A DNA stretch of 64,000 bases from Bradyrhizobium elkanii USDA 76 (GTDB lineage Bacteria; Pseudomonadota; Alphaproteobacteria; Rhizobiales; Xanthobacteraceae), in contig NZ_CP066356.1 of NCBI RefSeq assembly GCF_023278185.1, positions 4,394,001-4,458,000 on the forward strand, written 5' to 3'. The translations under genes were made by a program, and so were the position numbers. Below, piece after piece: positions 8,691-17,613 of this stretch (its first letter is position 1; each line of letters begins with the position of its first letter). The notes below the pieces were generated by a model. That model had not been told where the DNA came from and searched no databases. It saw only the letters and a program-made list of their open reading frames with translations.

Positions 8691-8813
8691 CCCGCGCAAA
8701 GGCTTCGCCTTTGTCGCTGGAGGAGCTTGCGAAGCAAGCGTCTCGAAGGATGTAGGTCGCCGGCGGGGCCTCATGGTTCGAGACGCGCGTTCCGCGCTCC
8801 TCACCATGAGGGG
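8691..8813. repeat. Dispersed palindromic repeat (compound hairpins)
   Basis: A non-coding cluster of inverted repeats. CCTCATGGT (8769-8777) pairs with ACCATGAGG (8803-8811) around a CGAGACGCGC core, and further short palindromes precede it. The same word set (CTCATGGT, CGAGACGC, GCTCCTCA, ATGAGG) recurs at 31266-31388, so this is one family of genome-wide repeats. Confidence 0.7.
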
Positions 8814-8902
8814 GTCCATAGGTGCAAGGCGGCTTGACTGGCGCGATTGGTTGCGCGAAGCCCAATCCATCCCAGATATCCTTTATCCGGAAACCGAGAT
8901 CC

Positions 8903-10390
8903 ATGACTGCATCTGCCGCCCCGCACAAACTGATCAAGAGCGCCACCGGCGATTGGGAGGTCGTGATCGGCATGGAGATCCATGCCCAGGTCACCTCGAA
9001 CGCAAAGTTGTTCTCCGGCGCATCGACCGCGTTCGGCGGCGACCCCAATTCCCATGTCTCGCTGGTCGATGCCGCGATGCCGGGCATGTTGCCCGTGATC
9101 AACGAGGAGTGCGTCCGCCAGGCGGTGCGCACCGGTCTCGGGCTGAATGCGAAGATCAACCTGCGCTCGGTGTTCGACCGCAAGAACTATTTCTATCCGG
9201 ACTCGCCGCAGGGCTACCAGATCAGCCAGTACAAGTCGCCGATCGTGGGCGAGGGCGAGGTGTCGCTCGAGCTCGACGGCGGCCGCAGCGTCACGATCGG
9301 GATCGAGCGGCTGCACCTGGAACAGGACGCCGGCAAGTTGCTGCACGATCAGTCGCCGACGATGTCCTATGTCGACCTCAACCGTTGCGGCGTCGCGCTG
9401 ATGGAGATCGTCTCCAAGCCCGACATCCGCGACGCCGAGCAGGCCAAGGCCTACGTCACCAAGCTGCGCTCGATCCTGCGCTACCTCGGCACCTGCGACG
9501 GCGACATGGAGAAGGGCAATTTGCGCGCCGACGTCAACGTCTCGGTGCGCCGCTACGGCGAGACCGCGTTCGGCACCCGCTGCGAAATCAAGAACATGAA
9601 CTCGGTCAACTTCATCGGCCAGGCGATCGAGTACGAGGCACGGCGTCAGATCGAGATCATCGAGGACGGCGGCTCGATCGACCAGGAAACCCGGCTGTTC
9701 GACCCGAACAAGGGCGAGACCCGATCGATGCGCTCCAAGGAAGAGGCGCACGACTACCGTTACTTCCCCGATCCCGATCTGTTGCCGCTCGAGTTCAGCC
9801 AGGCCTTCGTCGACGATCTCAAGGCGCAGCTGCCGGAACTGCCGGACGAGAAGAAGTCCCGTTTTATTACGGGCTTCGGCCTGTCGCCTTATGATGCGAA
9901 CGTGCTGGTGGCCGAGCGCGAGAGCGCGGAGTTCTACGAGACGGTGCTGTCGGGTCTTGCCGACAAGGCGCGCGACGGCAAGCTCGCCGCCAACTGGGTG
10001 ATCAACGAACTGTTCGGTCGTCTCAACAAGGAAGGCGTCGAGATCGCAGCCTCGCCGGTGTCGGCGGAGCAACTCGCCGCGATCGTCGACCTGATCGGAG
10101 AGGGAACGATTTCCGGTAAGATCGCCAAGGACTTGTTCGAGATCGTCTGGCAGGAAGGCGGCGATCCGCGCGCGCTTGTCGAGGCGCGCGGCATGAAGCA
10201 GGTCACCGACCTCGGCGCGATCGAGAAGGTGGTCGACGACATCATCGCGGCCAATCCCGACAAGGTCGAGCAGGCGAAGGCGAAGCCGCAACTGGTCGGC
10301 TGGTTCGTCGGTCAGGTGATGAAGTCGTCGGGCGGCAAGGCGAACCCGCAGGCGGTCAACGACCTCTTGAAGTCGAAGCTCGGCATCTGA
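8903..10390 (+). CDS. gatB: Asp/Glu-tRNA amidotransferase subunit B
   Basis: A 495-residue protein of standard GatB length. It has the [12 protein letters not shown] start, the kinase-like catalytic core with [20 protein letters not shown] and [16 protein letters not shown], the [11 protein letters not shown] segment, and the C-terminal YqeY-like tRNA-binding tail ([13 protein letters not shown]). GatB phosphorylates and amidates the misacylated tRNA using ammonia from GatA. The start at 8903 is chosen because homology begins soon after. Upstream in-frame codons lie inside the dispersed repeat. It is separated from gatC-gatA by two unrelated genes. Confidence 0.97.
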   Translation: MTASAAPHKLIKSATGDWEVVIGMEIHAQVTSNAKLFSGASTAFGGDPNSHVSLVDAAMPGMLPVINEECVRQAVRTGLGLNAKINLRSVFDRKNYFYPDSPQGYQISQYKSPIVGEGEVSLELDGGRSVTIGIERLHLEQDAGKLLHDQSPTMSYVDLNRCGVALMEIVSKPDIRDAEQAKAYVTKLRSILRYLGTCDGDMEKGNLRADVNVSVRRYGETAFGTRCEIKNMNSVNFIGQAIEYEARRQIEIIEDGGSIDQETRLFDPNKGETRSMRSKEEAHDYRYFPDPDLLPLEFSQAFVDDLKAQLPELPDEKKSRFITGFGLSPYDANVLVAERESAEFYETVLSGLADKARDGKLAANWVINELFGRLNKEGVEIAASPVSAEQLAAIVDLIGEGTISGKIAKDLFEIVWQEGGDPRALVEARGMKQVTDLGAIEKVVDDIIAANPDKVEQAKAKPQLVGWFVGQVMKSSGGKANPQAVNDLLKSKLGI

Positions 10391-10997
10391 ACAACAGGAC
10401 AATGATGTTGTCCTTGGCGCATGATCGAACCGGATCATGCTCCCTTGCATGCTCCTTCGTCACCTGCGGCGTCGTCGCGCGCGCGTGAACGCGGCGTGAT
10501 CCTGCCTCACACCCTCCGTTCACGGTCGCACCAGCGTGATCGGCGCCGAATCGCCGAAACCGCGATTCGTTCGCAAATCCGGTTCGGATGACCTCAAACG
10601 AGGCAAAACCCGTCTTACCCACGAAAATTTTTTCGTTGCCAAAAATTACGACTCGGCGTCGGCGACGCGCCGCTTTTCGTCGGCGCTCGCGACTCAACGC
10701 AATGACGGTCGCGCGTCGATCGCTTGAATGCGAATTCAAGAAAGGCCTGCAATACAAGCGTTTCCTGCAACGTTGACAAATGCCGATGTCGGCGGCTGTT
10801 GGCTTTCTTGCATCGTCGCGCCAATGCATCGCCGATTTGAACGGCGACGCGCGCTGTGCGCGTTGCCACCGCTGCGTCAACACTTCCTTAAGCGGGACAC
10901 TGTTTTTTTCGGTCTGTTGGTGTATTCGGGAAGCAGTGCATATCGATTCCCGAGTGCACGCAGCGAAGTAGAGCCATCTCACATACTGGAGGGCAAC
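10391..10997. other. 607-bp non-coding region between gatB and the Lys-rich gene
   Basis: I see no convincing gene. A weak hairpin follows gatB (AGGACAA 10396-10402 with TTGTCCT 10408-10414). An 8-bp palindrome, GCATGATC/GATCATGC, spans 10419-10440. GC content falls from about 10570. Just before the next gene, TCGGGAA (10926-10932) and TTCCCGA (10947-10953) could form a leader stem-loop. Such a long, AT-richer leader before a 33-codon gene may hold its promoter or a small RNA. Confidence 0.5.
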
Positions 10998-11096
10998 ATG
11001 GCTAAGAAGGCAAAGAAGGCGAAGAAGGCGAAGAAGGCGAAGAGCGCAGTGAAGAAGACTGCGAAGAAGACCCGCAAGGTCGCCAAGAAGAAGTAA
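10998..11096 (+). CDS. Lysine-rich histone-like microprotein, 32 residues
   Basis: A strong Shine-Dalgarno (GGAGGG, 4 bases before the ATG) introduces a 32-residue protein made almost only of Lys and Ala, plus two Thr, two Val, one Ser and one Arg, arranged as KKA/KKAK repeats. Such composition is typical of histone H1-like tails that bind and condense DNA or RNA by charge. Comparable bacterial proteins include the Hc1 tail and AlgP. It has no folded domain. The long upstream leader suggests tight regulation. DNA binding is inference from composition. Confidence 0.75.
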   Translation: MAKKAKKAKKAKKAKSAVKKTAKKTRKVAKKK

Positions 11097-11918
11097 GCCT
11101 CTCGCCTCGAGAGGAATGTCGGCGGCTTGACGCCGGCACGTCGCGAGAGCCAGCGGACGGACTGCTGAGAGGCACATCCACCCAAGGCTCTGGCTGACGA
11201 AAGAGGGTGTCGGCGAGACATCAGGTCAAACGGCTGGATCGAATTTCGGAGAGGGCAACCTTCCCAAAACCGGTCCGGCAGAAGAAACAGAGATTTCTTC
11301 GTTCGGTGCGGAGCCCGCTTGGTTCCGCAATTTCACCGGCGAGAATGCCGAGCTGAAATCTGGTCCTGACGTGTTCGCCGACCCCCTCGTTCCGGCGGCC
11401 CGCGCAGTCCGCGCCCGGCAGCCACTTTCCCCATCCCCGTTCCGGATCGACGTTGGGCCTGACGGCCTCGCGTTGCTTTTGTCTGTGCGGCCGGCCGCAC
11501 GCCGTTCCGCGGCTCGTCAATCGGTCGCACCGCCCCTCCGTCAATTTCGAAACTGATTGCCCGGCAGACCTGCCGGCGCCCGCGGCCAATGTCCGCCATG
11601 GTTATCGTTGTCCCAAGCACCAGGGTAAACCGGCGTTCACGAATGCAAGGAAGTGCCTGCGGCACAGGCACTTCTGCGATTCCTGGAAGCGCCCCTGGCG
11701 GTTCCGATTTACATCCCGTTCATCGCGATACTTAAACCGCTCTTCAAATTTGATGGGCCATGATCATCCCAACAAGCCGGCAAGACGGCACGCGGTGATC
11801 CCAAGGATCGGCGCCGGGCATGATCAAGAGATCAGCCCGGGAATGACAGGGTAGTTTTTAACAGTGGACGGGGGCCGCGCTCGGGGGAGGGTGGCCAACA
11901 ACAAAAAGGGGAATGAGA
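11097..11918. other. 822-bp gene-poor region
   Basis: No reading frame here has convincing codon use, a ribosome binding site or family similarity. Visible structures are a perfect 9-bp hairpin AAGTGCCTG/CAGGCACTT (11651-11673) and a compound palindrome at 11814-11840 (CCGGGC, TGATC, GATCA, GCCCGG). The second looks like a dispersed repeat. The promoter of the small gene at 11919 should lie near the right end. Confidence 0.5.
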
Positions 11919-12185
11919 ATGTTTCAGGGGGTCATCGATCAGGAAAGCGCTGTCCCGGTTGCCGCAACGGCAATCCAGGACGTGCTGTTCGAACGTGGCA
12001 TGTATTGGGCGAGCGGCCGCTCCGGTGTGGTCAACCTCATCGCGGCGCACAAATGGTTCAACCTGGCGGCGCTCAAGGGACGTACCGACGCGATCGCGCA
12101 CCGGCGCGAAGTCGCCGAGCAGATGTCCGATGTCGAGATCGCGGCTGCCCAGCGCGAAGCCCGCGCCTGGATGACGACGCACTAA
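11919..12185 (+). CDS. Sel1-like small protein
   Basis: The 88-residue protein contains one Sel1-type helical hairpin. GMYWASGRSGVVNLIAAHKWFNLAALKG matches the Sel1 consensus (length, G-x-G turn, A-KWF-LAA-G). Sel1 repeats usually mediate protein-protein contacts. AGGGG lies 7 bases before ATG 11919 but abuts ATG 11913, so the second ATG is the better start. The protein is shorter than typical multi-repeat Sel1 proteins, and its partner is unknown. Confidence 0.8.
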   Translation: MFQGVIDQESAVPVAATAIQDVLFERGMYWASGRSGVVNLIAAHKWFNLAALKGRTDAIAHRREVAEQMSDVEIAAAQREARAWMTTH

Positions 12186-12230
12186 GCAAGGCAGCCGATA
12201 TCGATGGGAGCCTCGGCTCCCTCGCTCCAC

Positions 12231-12995
12231 CTAGAACCAGTATCGCGCCGCGTAGATCACGGTCATCAGCGCTCCGGCCACGATGACGAACTGCCGGACG
12301 ATGTGGGCGGGAAGGATCCGGATCAGGAAGCCTCCGGCATAGCCGCCGATCACGGCGCCGAGCAGCATCGCCCAGGTCTCCGGCCACCGCACTGCTCCCT
12401 GAAAGACAAAGATCAATGTGGCAGCGAGCGACACGCAGGTCGCGAGCAGGTTCTTCAACGCCTTGATCGCCCTGATGTCGTTGGGCTCGGTGATCGACAG
12501 CACCGCGGTCAGGATGACGCCTAATCCGGCACCGAAGAACCCTCCATAGACGCACGCCAATCCCAGGGCGGCACCGCTCGCGCCGGTCGACGACAGGGCC
12601 GCGGCCCTCTCGCACCCGACGGTCCATCCCTGGATCCGCGGCGCGAGGGCAAACAACAGCGTTGCAAATGCGATCAGAGCCGGTACCGGCAGCACGAACA
12701 GCCGTTCTGGAAGCAGCAGCAGCACGCCGGCGCCGATTGTGCCGCCGAGCGTGGCGACCGCGACGTAGCTGATCGTGCGCCGCGTCGGCGGCGGCAGCTT
12801 GCCGCGATCGGCGAGCGCTGCGATCAAATGCCCCGGCGAGATCGCCACCGCATTCGACGCGTTGGCGATGACGGCCGGCAGGCCCGCCGCGAGCATCGCC
12901 GGAAAGGTGATGAGCGTCGCGCCGCCCGCCAGTGCATTGATGGTGCCTCCGGCGAGCCCGGCCGCCAGCAACAGAAGACTTGTCTGGGTATCCAT
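12231..12995 (-). CDS. TSUP (TauE/SafE) family membrane transporter
   Basis: A 254-residue hydrophobic protein with about eight membrane segments. It opens with the family signature LAAGLAGGTINALAGGATLITFPAML and NASNAVAISPGHLIAAL, and has a second half-repeat from about residue 130 (GLACVYGGFFGAGLGVIL). TSUP proteins export sulfite, sulfoacetate or other small organic anions across the inner membrane. It lies directly downstream of, and on the same strand as, an AraC regulator 71 bp away, which probably controls it. The substrate is not determined by sequence. Confidence 0.87.
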   Translation of the reverse strand: MDTQTSLLLLAAGLAGGTINALAGGATLITFPAMLAAGLPAVIANASNAVAISPGHLIAALADRGKLPPPTRRTISYVAVATLGGTIGAGVLLLLPERLFVLPVPALIAFATLLFALAPRIQGWTVGCERAAALSSTGASGAALGLACVYGGFFGAGLGVILTAVLSITEPNDIRAIKALKNLLATCVSLAATLIFVFQGAVRWPETWAMLLGAVIGGYAGGFLIRILPAHIVRQFVIVAGALMTVIYAARYWF

Positions 12996-13066
12996 CCTTC
13001 ACCCTCTTGAGGGTGAGCAGGCTAGCGGCGGCGCGCCAATCGGTCTGGAACGTCTGTGACGTCACC

Positions 13067-13765
13067 TCAGCCGCGCCAGTAGACGCCCGGCGTCGTGCCA
13101 AAGGTGCGGCGGAACAGCCGGGTAAGGTGGCTCTGGTCGGAAAAGCCCGCATCTGCCGCGACTGCCGCGATCGGCTCGCCGGCGCGCAGCAATTGCCGGG
13201 CAAGATTGAGGCGGGCCAGCAGGCGGAAGGTATGCGGCGGGATGCCGAGCTCGCGGCTGACCATGCGGCTGAACCCTTCGCGGCTTCGCCCGAAGCCGGC
13301 GGCAATCGCTCCGATCGGCCCGACGCTCTCGGTCAGTGCGATGCCGAGCTTGTCGGTGCGCCCGGCGGGGTGGGACGGCGCGCACGACAGGATGTCGTCG
13401 GCGATCTCGCTGACCTGCCCAGGCGAGATCTCGTCGACGTTGCGCCAACGCTGCCGGAAGCGGATGATCCGCACCGACGAGCGGACGCGGCCCGCTGGAA
13501 CGTAGGCGTTGAGGCAGACCGTTTCCTCGTCCGACATCGTCATCGGCGCATGCAGCATTCCGGCCGGAATGAGCGCGGCATGACCGGCAGGCACGGTGAC
13601 GGTCGCGCCGCCGATGCGAAAGGCACGCGAACCCGACAGCACCAGCACGATCTGGCTCTCGTCATGGAAGTGCGGCTTGAGGCCAAGCGAGCCGGCGCCG
13701 CGCCACGATGCCAGCTCGACGATGTCTTCCCTGTCGGCTTGCTGATAAGTCCAGGCATTGGTCAT
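13067..13765 (-). CDS. AraC-family transcriptional regulator
   Basis: A 232-residue protein with an N-terminal cupin effector domain (LKPHFHDESQIVLVLSGSRAF) and a C-terminal double helix-turn-helix (about residues 135-232, ending FSDQSHLTRLFRRTFGTTPGVYWRG, the AraC signature). The ATG at 13765 is preferred because the cupin domain begins just after it. A GTG at 13837 would add 24 residues with no similarity. The TSUP transporter lies immediately downstream, the common genomic pairing of AraC with a small-molecule exporter. Confidence 0.85.
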   Translation of the reverse strand: MTNAWTYQQADREDIVELASWRGAGSLGLKPHFHDESQIVLVLSGSRAFRIGGATVTVPAGHAALIPAGMLHAPMTMSDEETVCLNAYVPAGRVRSSVRIIRFRQRWRNVDEISPGQVSEIADDILSCAPSHPAGRTDKLGIALTESVGPIGAIAAGFGRSREGFSRMVSRELGIPPHTFRLLARLNLARQLLRAGEPIAAVAADAGFSDQSHLTRLFRRTFGTTPGVYWRG

Positions 13766-13859
13766 GGCGAGGCGAGCGATCACTGAGGTCTCGAACCGAT
13801 GGGGTGGGTGATCCCCAAGCGTAGCACGGGGGATCACCGCCCGTCATCGGACGTCACCG

Positions 13860-15116
13860 CTACGCAACCGAGGCGATCGGCGAGGCCGAGCGCATCGTCA
13901 CTATCGCGATGAGGGCGGCGACGAGGTTGGCGGCTGCACTGATCGCGACCGGAATGAGGTAGCTGTGGCTGATGTCGTAGGCGAAGCCGGCGGCGCTCGG
14001 GCCCAGCAGCGTGCCAACAGCGACGCTGGTGTAGAGGATGCCGATGATGCCGCCGACATTGCGGCCGCCGAAATGGTCGGTGACGACAGCGGGCAGGATC
14101 GCGACCCAGCCGCCATAGAACAGGCCGAACAGCAGCGCGAAGACCGTGAGCGACCAGAAAGTGCCGGCGATCGCCCAGATCGCCAGCGAGACGGCCATGC
14201 CGAGGTACATCGCGACCAGGAATGCATCGCGGCCGACGCGGTCGGCGATGCCGCCGAGAAAGAAGCGGCCGGCGGTGCTGCCGACCCCGATCATCCCGAG
14301 CAGCAGCACGGCAAGCGTCGGCGCGACCTGATGATCGACCGCGAAGGGCACGAGGTGCACGAAGGGCACGAACACGCCGAACGCGCTGATCAGGCAGGCG
14401 GCATAGAGCCCGGCGAAGCGGGCGGTCCGCACCGCAGCGCGGATCGAGACGCCCTGCCGGAGCGGCGCGCCCGAAACCGTCTCGAGCGGATCGCCGTCCG
14501 GTCCCGTGCCGTAACGGCGCGGATCGTCCGCGATCAGCAGCGATGCACCGATCCCGGCAACGGCGGCGACAACGCCCAGCACGACATAGGCATCGCGCCA
14601 GCCGAGGCTCGTGATCAGCCAGGTCGCGAGCGGGGGCATCACCAGTGTGCCGACCCCGATCCCGCTGACGGCGAGGCCCGACGCAAAACCGCGCCGCCTG
14701 ACGAACCAGCGCTGCACGGCGCCCAAGGTCGGAACGTAGGCGCAACCGACGCCGGCGCCGATACCGATGCTGTAGGCGGCATAGACTTGGAGGATGGTCT
14801 GGGCCTGTCCCGCCAGCACCATGCCGAGACCGACCAGCACCATTCCGAGGCCAGCGAGCCTGCGTGCGCCCCAGCGATCGGCAAGCGGACCGGAGATCAT
14901 CCCCAGGCCGAAATACAGGAAGCCCGCGAAGGAGAACACCAGCGACACCGAGCCGCGCGAGGCGCCGAACTCCCGTTGCAGGGACTCGACGAAGGACGAG
15001 AACGTATAGGCGCTGCCGAAGCCGATCAATGTGACGACGAAGGCTGCTGTGACGACATACCAGCCGTAGAACGGCTTGGCTCGTTGATAACCAGCGTGCA
15101 TGACGGCATTCCTCAC
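13860..15116 (-). CDS. MFS transporter (oxalate/formate antiporter-like)
   Basis: A 418-residue major facilitator with 12 predicted membrane helices. It has the FYGWYVVTAAFVVTLIGFGSAYTFSSF first helix and the loop motif GPLADRWGARRLAGLG typical of monocarboxylate/oxalate-type MFS proteins. A GTG start at 15116 is chosen because its GTG overlaps the stop of the upstream thioesterase (GTGA) and GGAG lies 7 bases before it. The ATG at 15101 is the alternative. The gene is the second in a two-gene operon controlled by the region carrying twin palindromes. Probable cargo is a small organic acid or its thioester product; this is inference. Confidence 0.85.
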   Translation of the reverse strand: MRNAVMHAGYQRAKPFYGWYVVTAAFVVTLIGFGSAYTFSSFVESLQREFGASRGSVSLVFSFAGFLYFGLGMISGPLADRWGARRLAGLGMVLVGLGMVLAGQAQTILQVYAAYSIGIGAGVGCAYVPTLGAVQRWFVRRRGFASGLAVSGIGVGTLVMPPLATWLITSLGWRDAYVVLGVVAAVAGIGASLLIADDPRRYGTGPDGDPLETVSGAPLRQGVSIRAAVRTARFAGLYAACLISAFGVFVPFVHLVPFAVDHQVAPTLAVLLLGMIGVGSTAGRFFLGGIADRVGRDAFLVAMYLGMAVSLAIWAIAGTFWSLTVFALLFGLFYGGWVAILPAVVTDHFGGRNVGGIIGILYTSVAVGTLLGPSAAGFAYDISHSYLIPVAISAAANLVAALIAIVTMRSASPIASVA

Positions 15117-15619
15117 GATCGTTCTCCCTGTGCCGCGTGACCACCGGTCTTGCTCGGCGGGTAGAGCAGCATCTGCGTGCAGCGAAACAGCGCGATGGTC
15201 TTGCCCGTCGCCTCGCTGCGGATCTCGGCGTCCCACACCTGGGTGGTGCGCCCGGCGTGAACGAGGCGCGCCTCGCAGCTGACGCCGCCTTCATGCGCGG
15301 CGCCGATGAAGTTGGTCTTCAACTCTCCGGTGGCGAAGCCGTTGGCGCCGTCCGGCAACGACGCGAGGCAGCCGAACCCGCATGCGGTATCGGCCAATGC
15401 GACGATGCTTGCGCCGTGCAGCAGCCCGTGCGGCGAGAAGTGTCTTGCTGCAATCTCGAAGCGGCCGCGAATGTGGCCGCGTCCGGCTTCGAGCCATTGA
15501 AAGTCCAAGAGGCCGGGCAGGCTGCCGGCTTGCGACGCGTTGATGCGGTCGACGAGCGGGCCGGTCTGGCCGCCTGCAGCGATTTCGCGGAGTGCGAGGT
15601 TGTTTGCGACCTCGGTCAT
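15113..15619 (-). CDS. PaaI-type hotdog-fold thioesterase
   Basis: A 168-residue protein with the hotdog acyl-CoA thioesterase core. HFSPHGLLHGASIVALADTA carries the HG-x-AL-D-A active-site motif, followed by the GFATGELKTNFIGAA strand. Such enzymes hydrolyse aryl- or acyl-CoA to free acid and CoA. The stop overlaps the start of the MFS gene, so the acid it releases may be the transporter's substrate. It is the first gene of the operon divergent from the LysR gene at 15806, and an AGATTAGAAAATCTAA palindrome lies 45 bp before its start. Confidence 0.88.
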   Translation of the reverse strand: MTEVANNLALREIAAGGQTGPLVDRINASQAGSLPGLLDFQWLEAGRGHIRGRFEIAARHFSPHGLLHGASIVALADTACGFGCLASLPDGANGFATGELKTNFIGAAHEGGVSCEARLVHAGRTTQVWDAEIRSEATGKTIALFRCTQMLLYPPSKTGGHAAQGERS

Positions 15620-15663
15620 GGCATGGCCCCAGCAAGAAAGTGGGATTGCCGGGGGTGCCAGAG

Positions 15664-15679
15664 AAGATTAGAAAATCTA
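15664..15679. promoter_or_regulatory. Operator copy 1, palindrome before the thioesterase-MFS operon
   Basis: AGATTAGAAAATCTAA contains the inverted repeat TTAGA-AAA-TCTAA, a T-N11-A LysR-type box. The identical 16 bases recur at 15787-15802, next to the divergent LysR start. Two exact copies flanking one divergent promoter region strongly suggest binding sites for that LysR protein. Confidence 0.7.
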
Positions 15680-15786
15680 AGTTCCATGGTTCGACTTTCT
15701 CTGCGTTGACGCGGCTTTCAGCATTGGATTAGGCTGATAGAGCGCCCGGAAGGCCGAGTTGGCAAACCAGATTTGCTGGTCAATTC

Positions 15787-15802
15787 AGATTAGAAAATCT
15801 AA
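15787..15802. promoter_or_regulatory. Operator copy 2, overlapping the LysR leader
   Basis: This is an exact copy of the 16-base palindrome at 15664-15679. It ends 3 bases before the ATG at 15806, where a Shine-Dalgarno would normally be. Binding here should repress LysR expression (autoregulation). The copy spacing is 123 bp, which allows looping. Confidence 0.7.
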
Positions 15803-15805
15803 ATC

Positions 15806-16708
15806 ATGGAAAGCAGGCTACCACCCCTGAACGCGCTCAAGGCGTTCGAGTCCGCCGCTCGCCATCTCTCGGTGAAGCTCGCGGCCGAGGAGCTATGCGT
15901 GACGCCGGGTGCGGTCAGCCAGATGCTCAAGACGCTCGAAGCCGATCTTGGCGTGAAGCTGTTCGAGCGGGTGCCGCGCGGCATCTATCTCACCGACGCC
16001 GGCCGCGACTATCTGCCGTCGATCCGCAACGCCTTTCGCCAGATCGCGGATGCCTCGCGCCGCGTCGCGGCGTCCGTCGATGTCGGTACGCTGACGGTGA
16101 GCGTCACGCCGTTCTTTGCGTCGGCCTGGCTGGTGCCCCGCATGGCCTCGTTTCAGGGCACGCATCCCGAGATCGATCTGCAGGTCGTCACCAGCAACAC
16201 AGTGGTCGATTTCTCGCGCAGCGGCGTCGACGTCGCGGTGCGCCACGGCCTCGGCCGCTATCCGGGGCTGCGCAGCGACCGCGTCGTCACGGTGGAGATG
16301 GTGGCGGTCGCATCGCCGTCGCTGGTGGCGCGCCTCGGGCGACCGGCATCTCCCGGCGCGCTCGCAAGCTGGCCGCAGGTGCACGACGCCGATCGCAAGG
16401 GATGGAGCCTGTGGTTTCAGGCCAACGGCATCGCGGAAGTTCGCACGCCGCGCGGACCCTCGTTCGATGACAGCGGCCTTCTGCTGAAGGCCGTGCTGAC
16501 GGGGCAGGGCGCGGGCCTGCTGCCGGCCGCGATGGTGGCCAATGAGATCGCGAGCGGTGAACTGATCCAGCTGCTCGAGACCGCGCATCTGGAGGAGTTC
16601 GCGTACTATCTCGTCTGTCCCGACAACAGGCAGTCGCTACCGAAGATCGCGGCGTTCAGGGAATGGATCCTGGGACCGGTCGCCCAGTCAGCCGCCGCTG
16701 GGCGGTAG
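15806..16708 (+). CDS. LysR-family regulator (GcvA-like) of the divergent thioesterase-MFS operon
   Basis: A 300-residue LysR protein starting MESRLPPLNALKAFESAARHLSVK, the classic GcvA-subgroup N-terminus, so the start is secure. The helix-turn-helix (LAAEELCVTPGAVSQMLKTLE) is followed by the effector domain. No Shine-Dalgarno is visible: the bases before the ATG are the palindrome copy at 15787-15802. The message may therefore be leaderless or poorly translated. Position and twin operators indicate control of the divergent thioesterase-MFS operon and of itself. Confidence 0.92.
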   Translation: MESRLPPLNALKAFESAARHLSVKLAAEELCVTPGAVSQMLKTLEADLGVKLFERVPRGIYLTDAGRDYLPSIRNAFRQIADASRRVAASVDVGTLTVSVTPFFASAWLVPRMASFQGTHPEIDLQVVTSNTVVDFSRSGVDVAVRHGLGRYPGLRSDRVVTVEMVAVASPSLVARLGRPASPGALASWPQVHDADRKGWSLWFQANGIAEVRTPRGPSFDDSGLLLKAVLTGQGAGLLPAAMVANEIASGELIQLLETAHLEEFAYYLVCPDNRQSLPKIAAFREWILGPVAQSAAAGR

Positions 16709-16727
16709 CTAGCGATCCGGTGGCGGC

Positions 16728-17516
16728 TTACCGATAGAACGCGTTGGGCGGCACGCCAAAATGCTTGCGGAACATCGCGGTGAAGGCGCTCTGGCTGGCA
16801 TAGCCCGAATCGAGTGCGACATCGACCACGCGCGCGCCGCGCGCGAGGCGTTCGAGCGCGAACAGCAGCCGTGCCTGCTGACGCCATTCGCCGAACGTCA
16901 TGCCGGTCTCCCTGGCGAACAGACGATGGATGGTCTTCGACGTCAGCTTCAGCCGGCGCGCCCATTGCTCGGCCGTGGAGCCATCGTCCGGGCGGGCCAC
17001 CAGCGCGGCGCAGACACGCGCGAGCCTTTCGTCGCGCGGCATCGGCAGATGCAGCGGCAGCACATCGACCTCGCGCAGCTGGTCGAGCAGCACGCGCATC
17101 AGGCGCTCGTCGGAGGTCGCGGGCGCATAGTCCAGCGGGACGCGCATCGCGGCAACGAACAATTCGCGCAGCAGCGGCGAGACCGCGAACACGCAGCTGG
17201 CCTGCGGCAGATTGGGAGCCGCGTCGGCGTCCACGAACACGGTGCGGATCTTGACCGCGCCGCACATCCGGACCTCGTGCTCGAGATCGGCCACGAGCCA
17301 CACCGCGCGATTGGGCGGCACCACCCAGGTGCCCTCGGCACATCGCACGACCATCACGCCTTCGATCGCGTAGAGCAGCTGGCCGCGCGGATGCGCGTGC
17401 AGGCCGGTCGACGCGCCGCTCGGATAGTCGATCTCCATCGCCGCCATCGGCCGCGCCGTAGCGTGATAGTCGAGGTGTCGCGTGATCAGCTCGTCCAACA
17501 CGTCTTCATCTCGCAT
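16728..17516 (-). CDS. AraC-family regulator with cupin sensor
   Basis: A 262-residue protein with an N-terminal cupin (GLHAHPRGQLLYAIEGVMVV and WVVPPNRAVWLVADLEHEV, the signature of the AraC_binding/YdeE-type group) and C-terminal AraC helix-turn-helices (VALDSGYASQSAFTAMFRKHFGVPP). It diverges from the EamA exporter at 17614 across 97 bp. This is a common pairing in which the regulator controls the exporter. The ligand is unknown. Confidence 0.88.
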   Translation of the reverse strand: MRDEDVLDELITRHLDYHATARPMAAMEIDYPSGASTGLHAHPRGQLLYAIEGVMVVRCAEGTWVVPPNRAVWLVADLEHEVRMCGAVKIRTVFVDADAAPNLPQASCVFAVSPLLRELFVAAMRVPLDYAPATSDERLMRVLLDQLREVDVLPLHLPMPRDERLARVCAALVARPDDGSTAEQWARRLKLTSKTIHRLFARETGMTFGEWRQQARLLFALERLARGARVVDVALDSGYASQSAFTAMFRKHFGVPPNAFYR

Positions 17517-17613
17517 GTCCCAATCTCGCTAGGCGAGGTCATTCTAGCGTGAGACGGACGTTGGCGCGACAGCTAGTTGCTGGTGTGTCCTTCACCAACG
17601 CGCTGCCGGGGTC

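Noticed and set aside
11453..11854. 133-residue open frame in the 11-12 kb gap
   Set aside because: No start signal, odd composition, stops and frames shift freely around it; better treated as non-coding.
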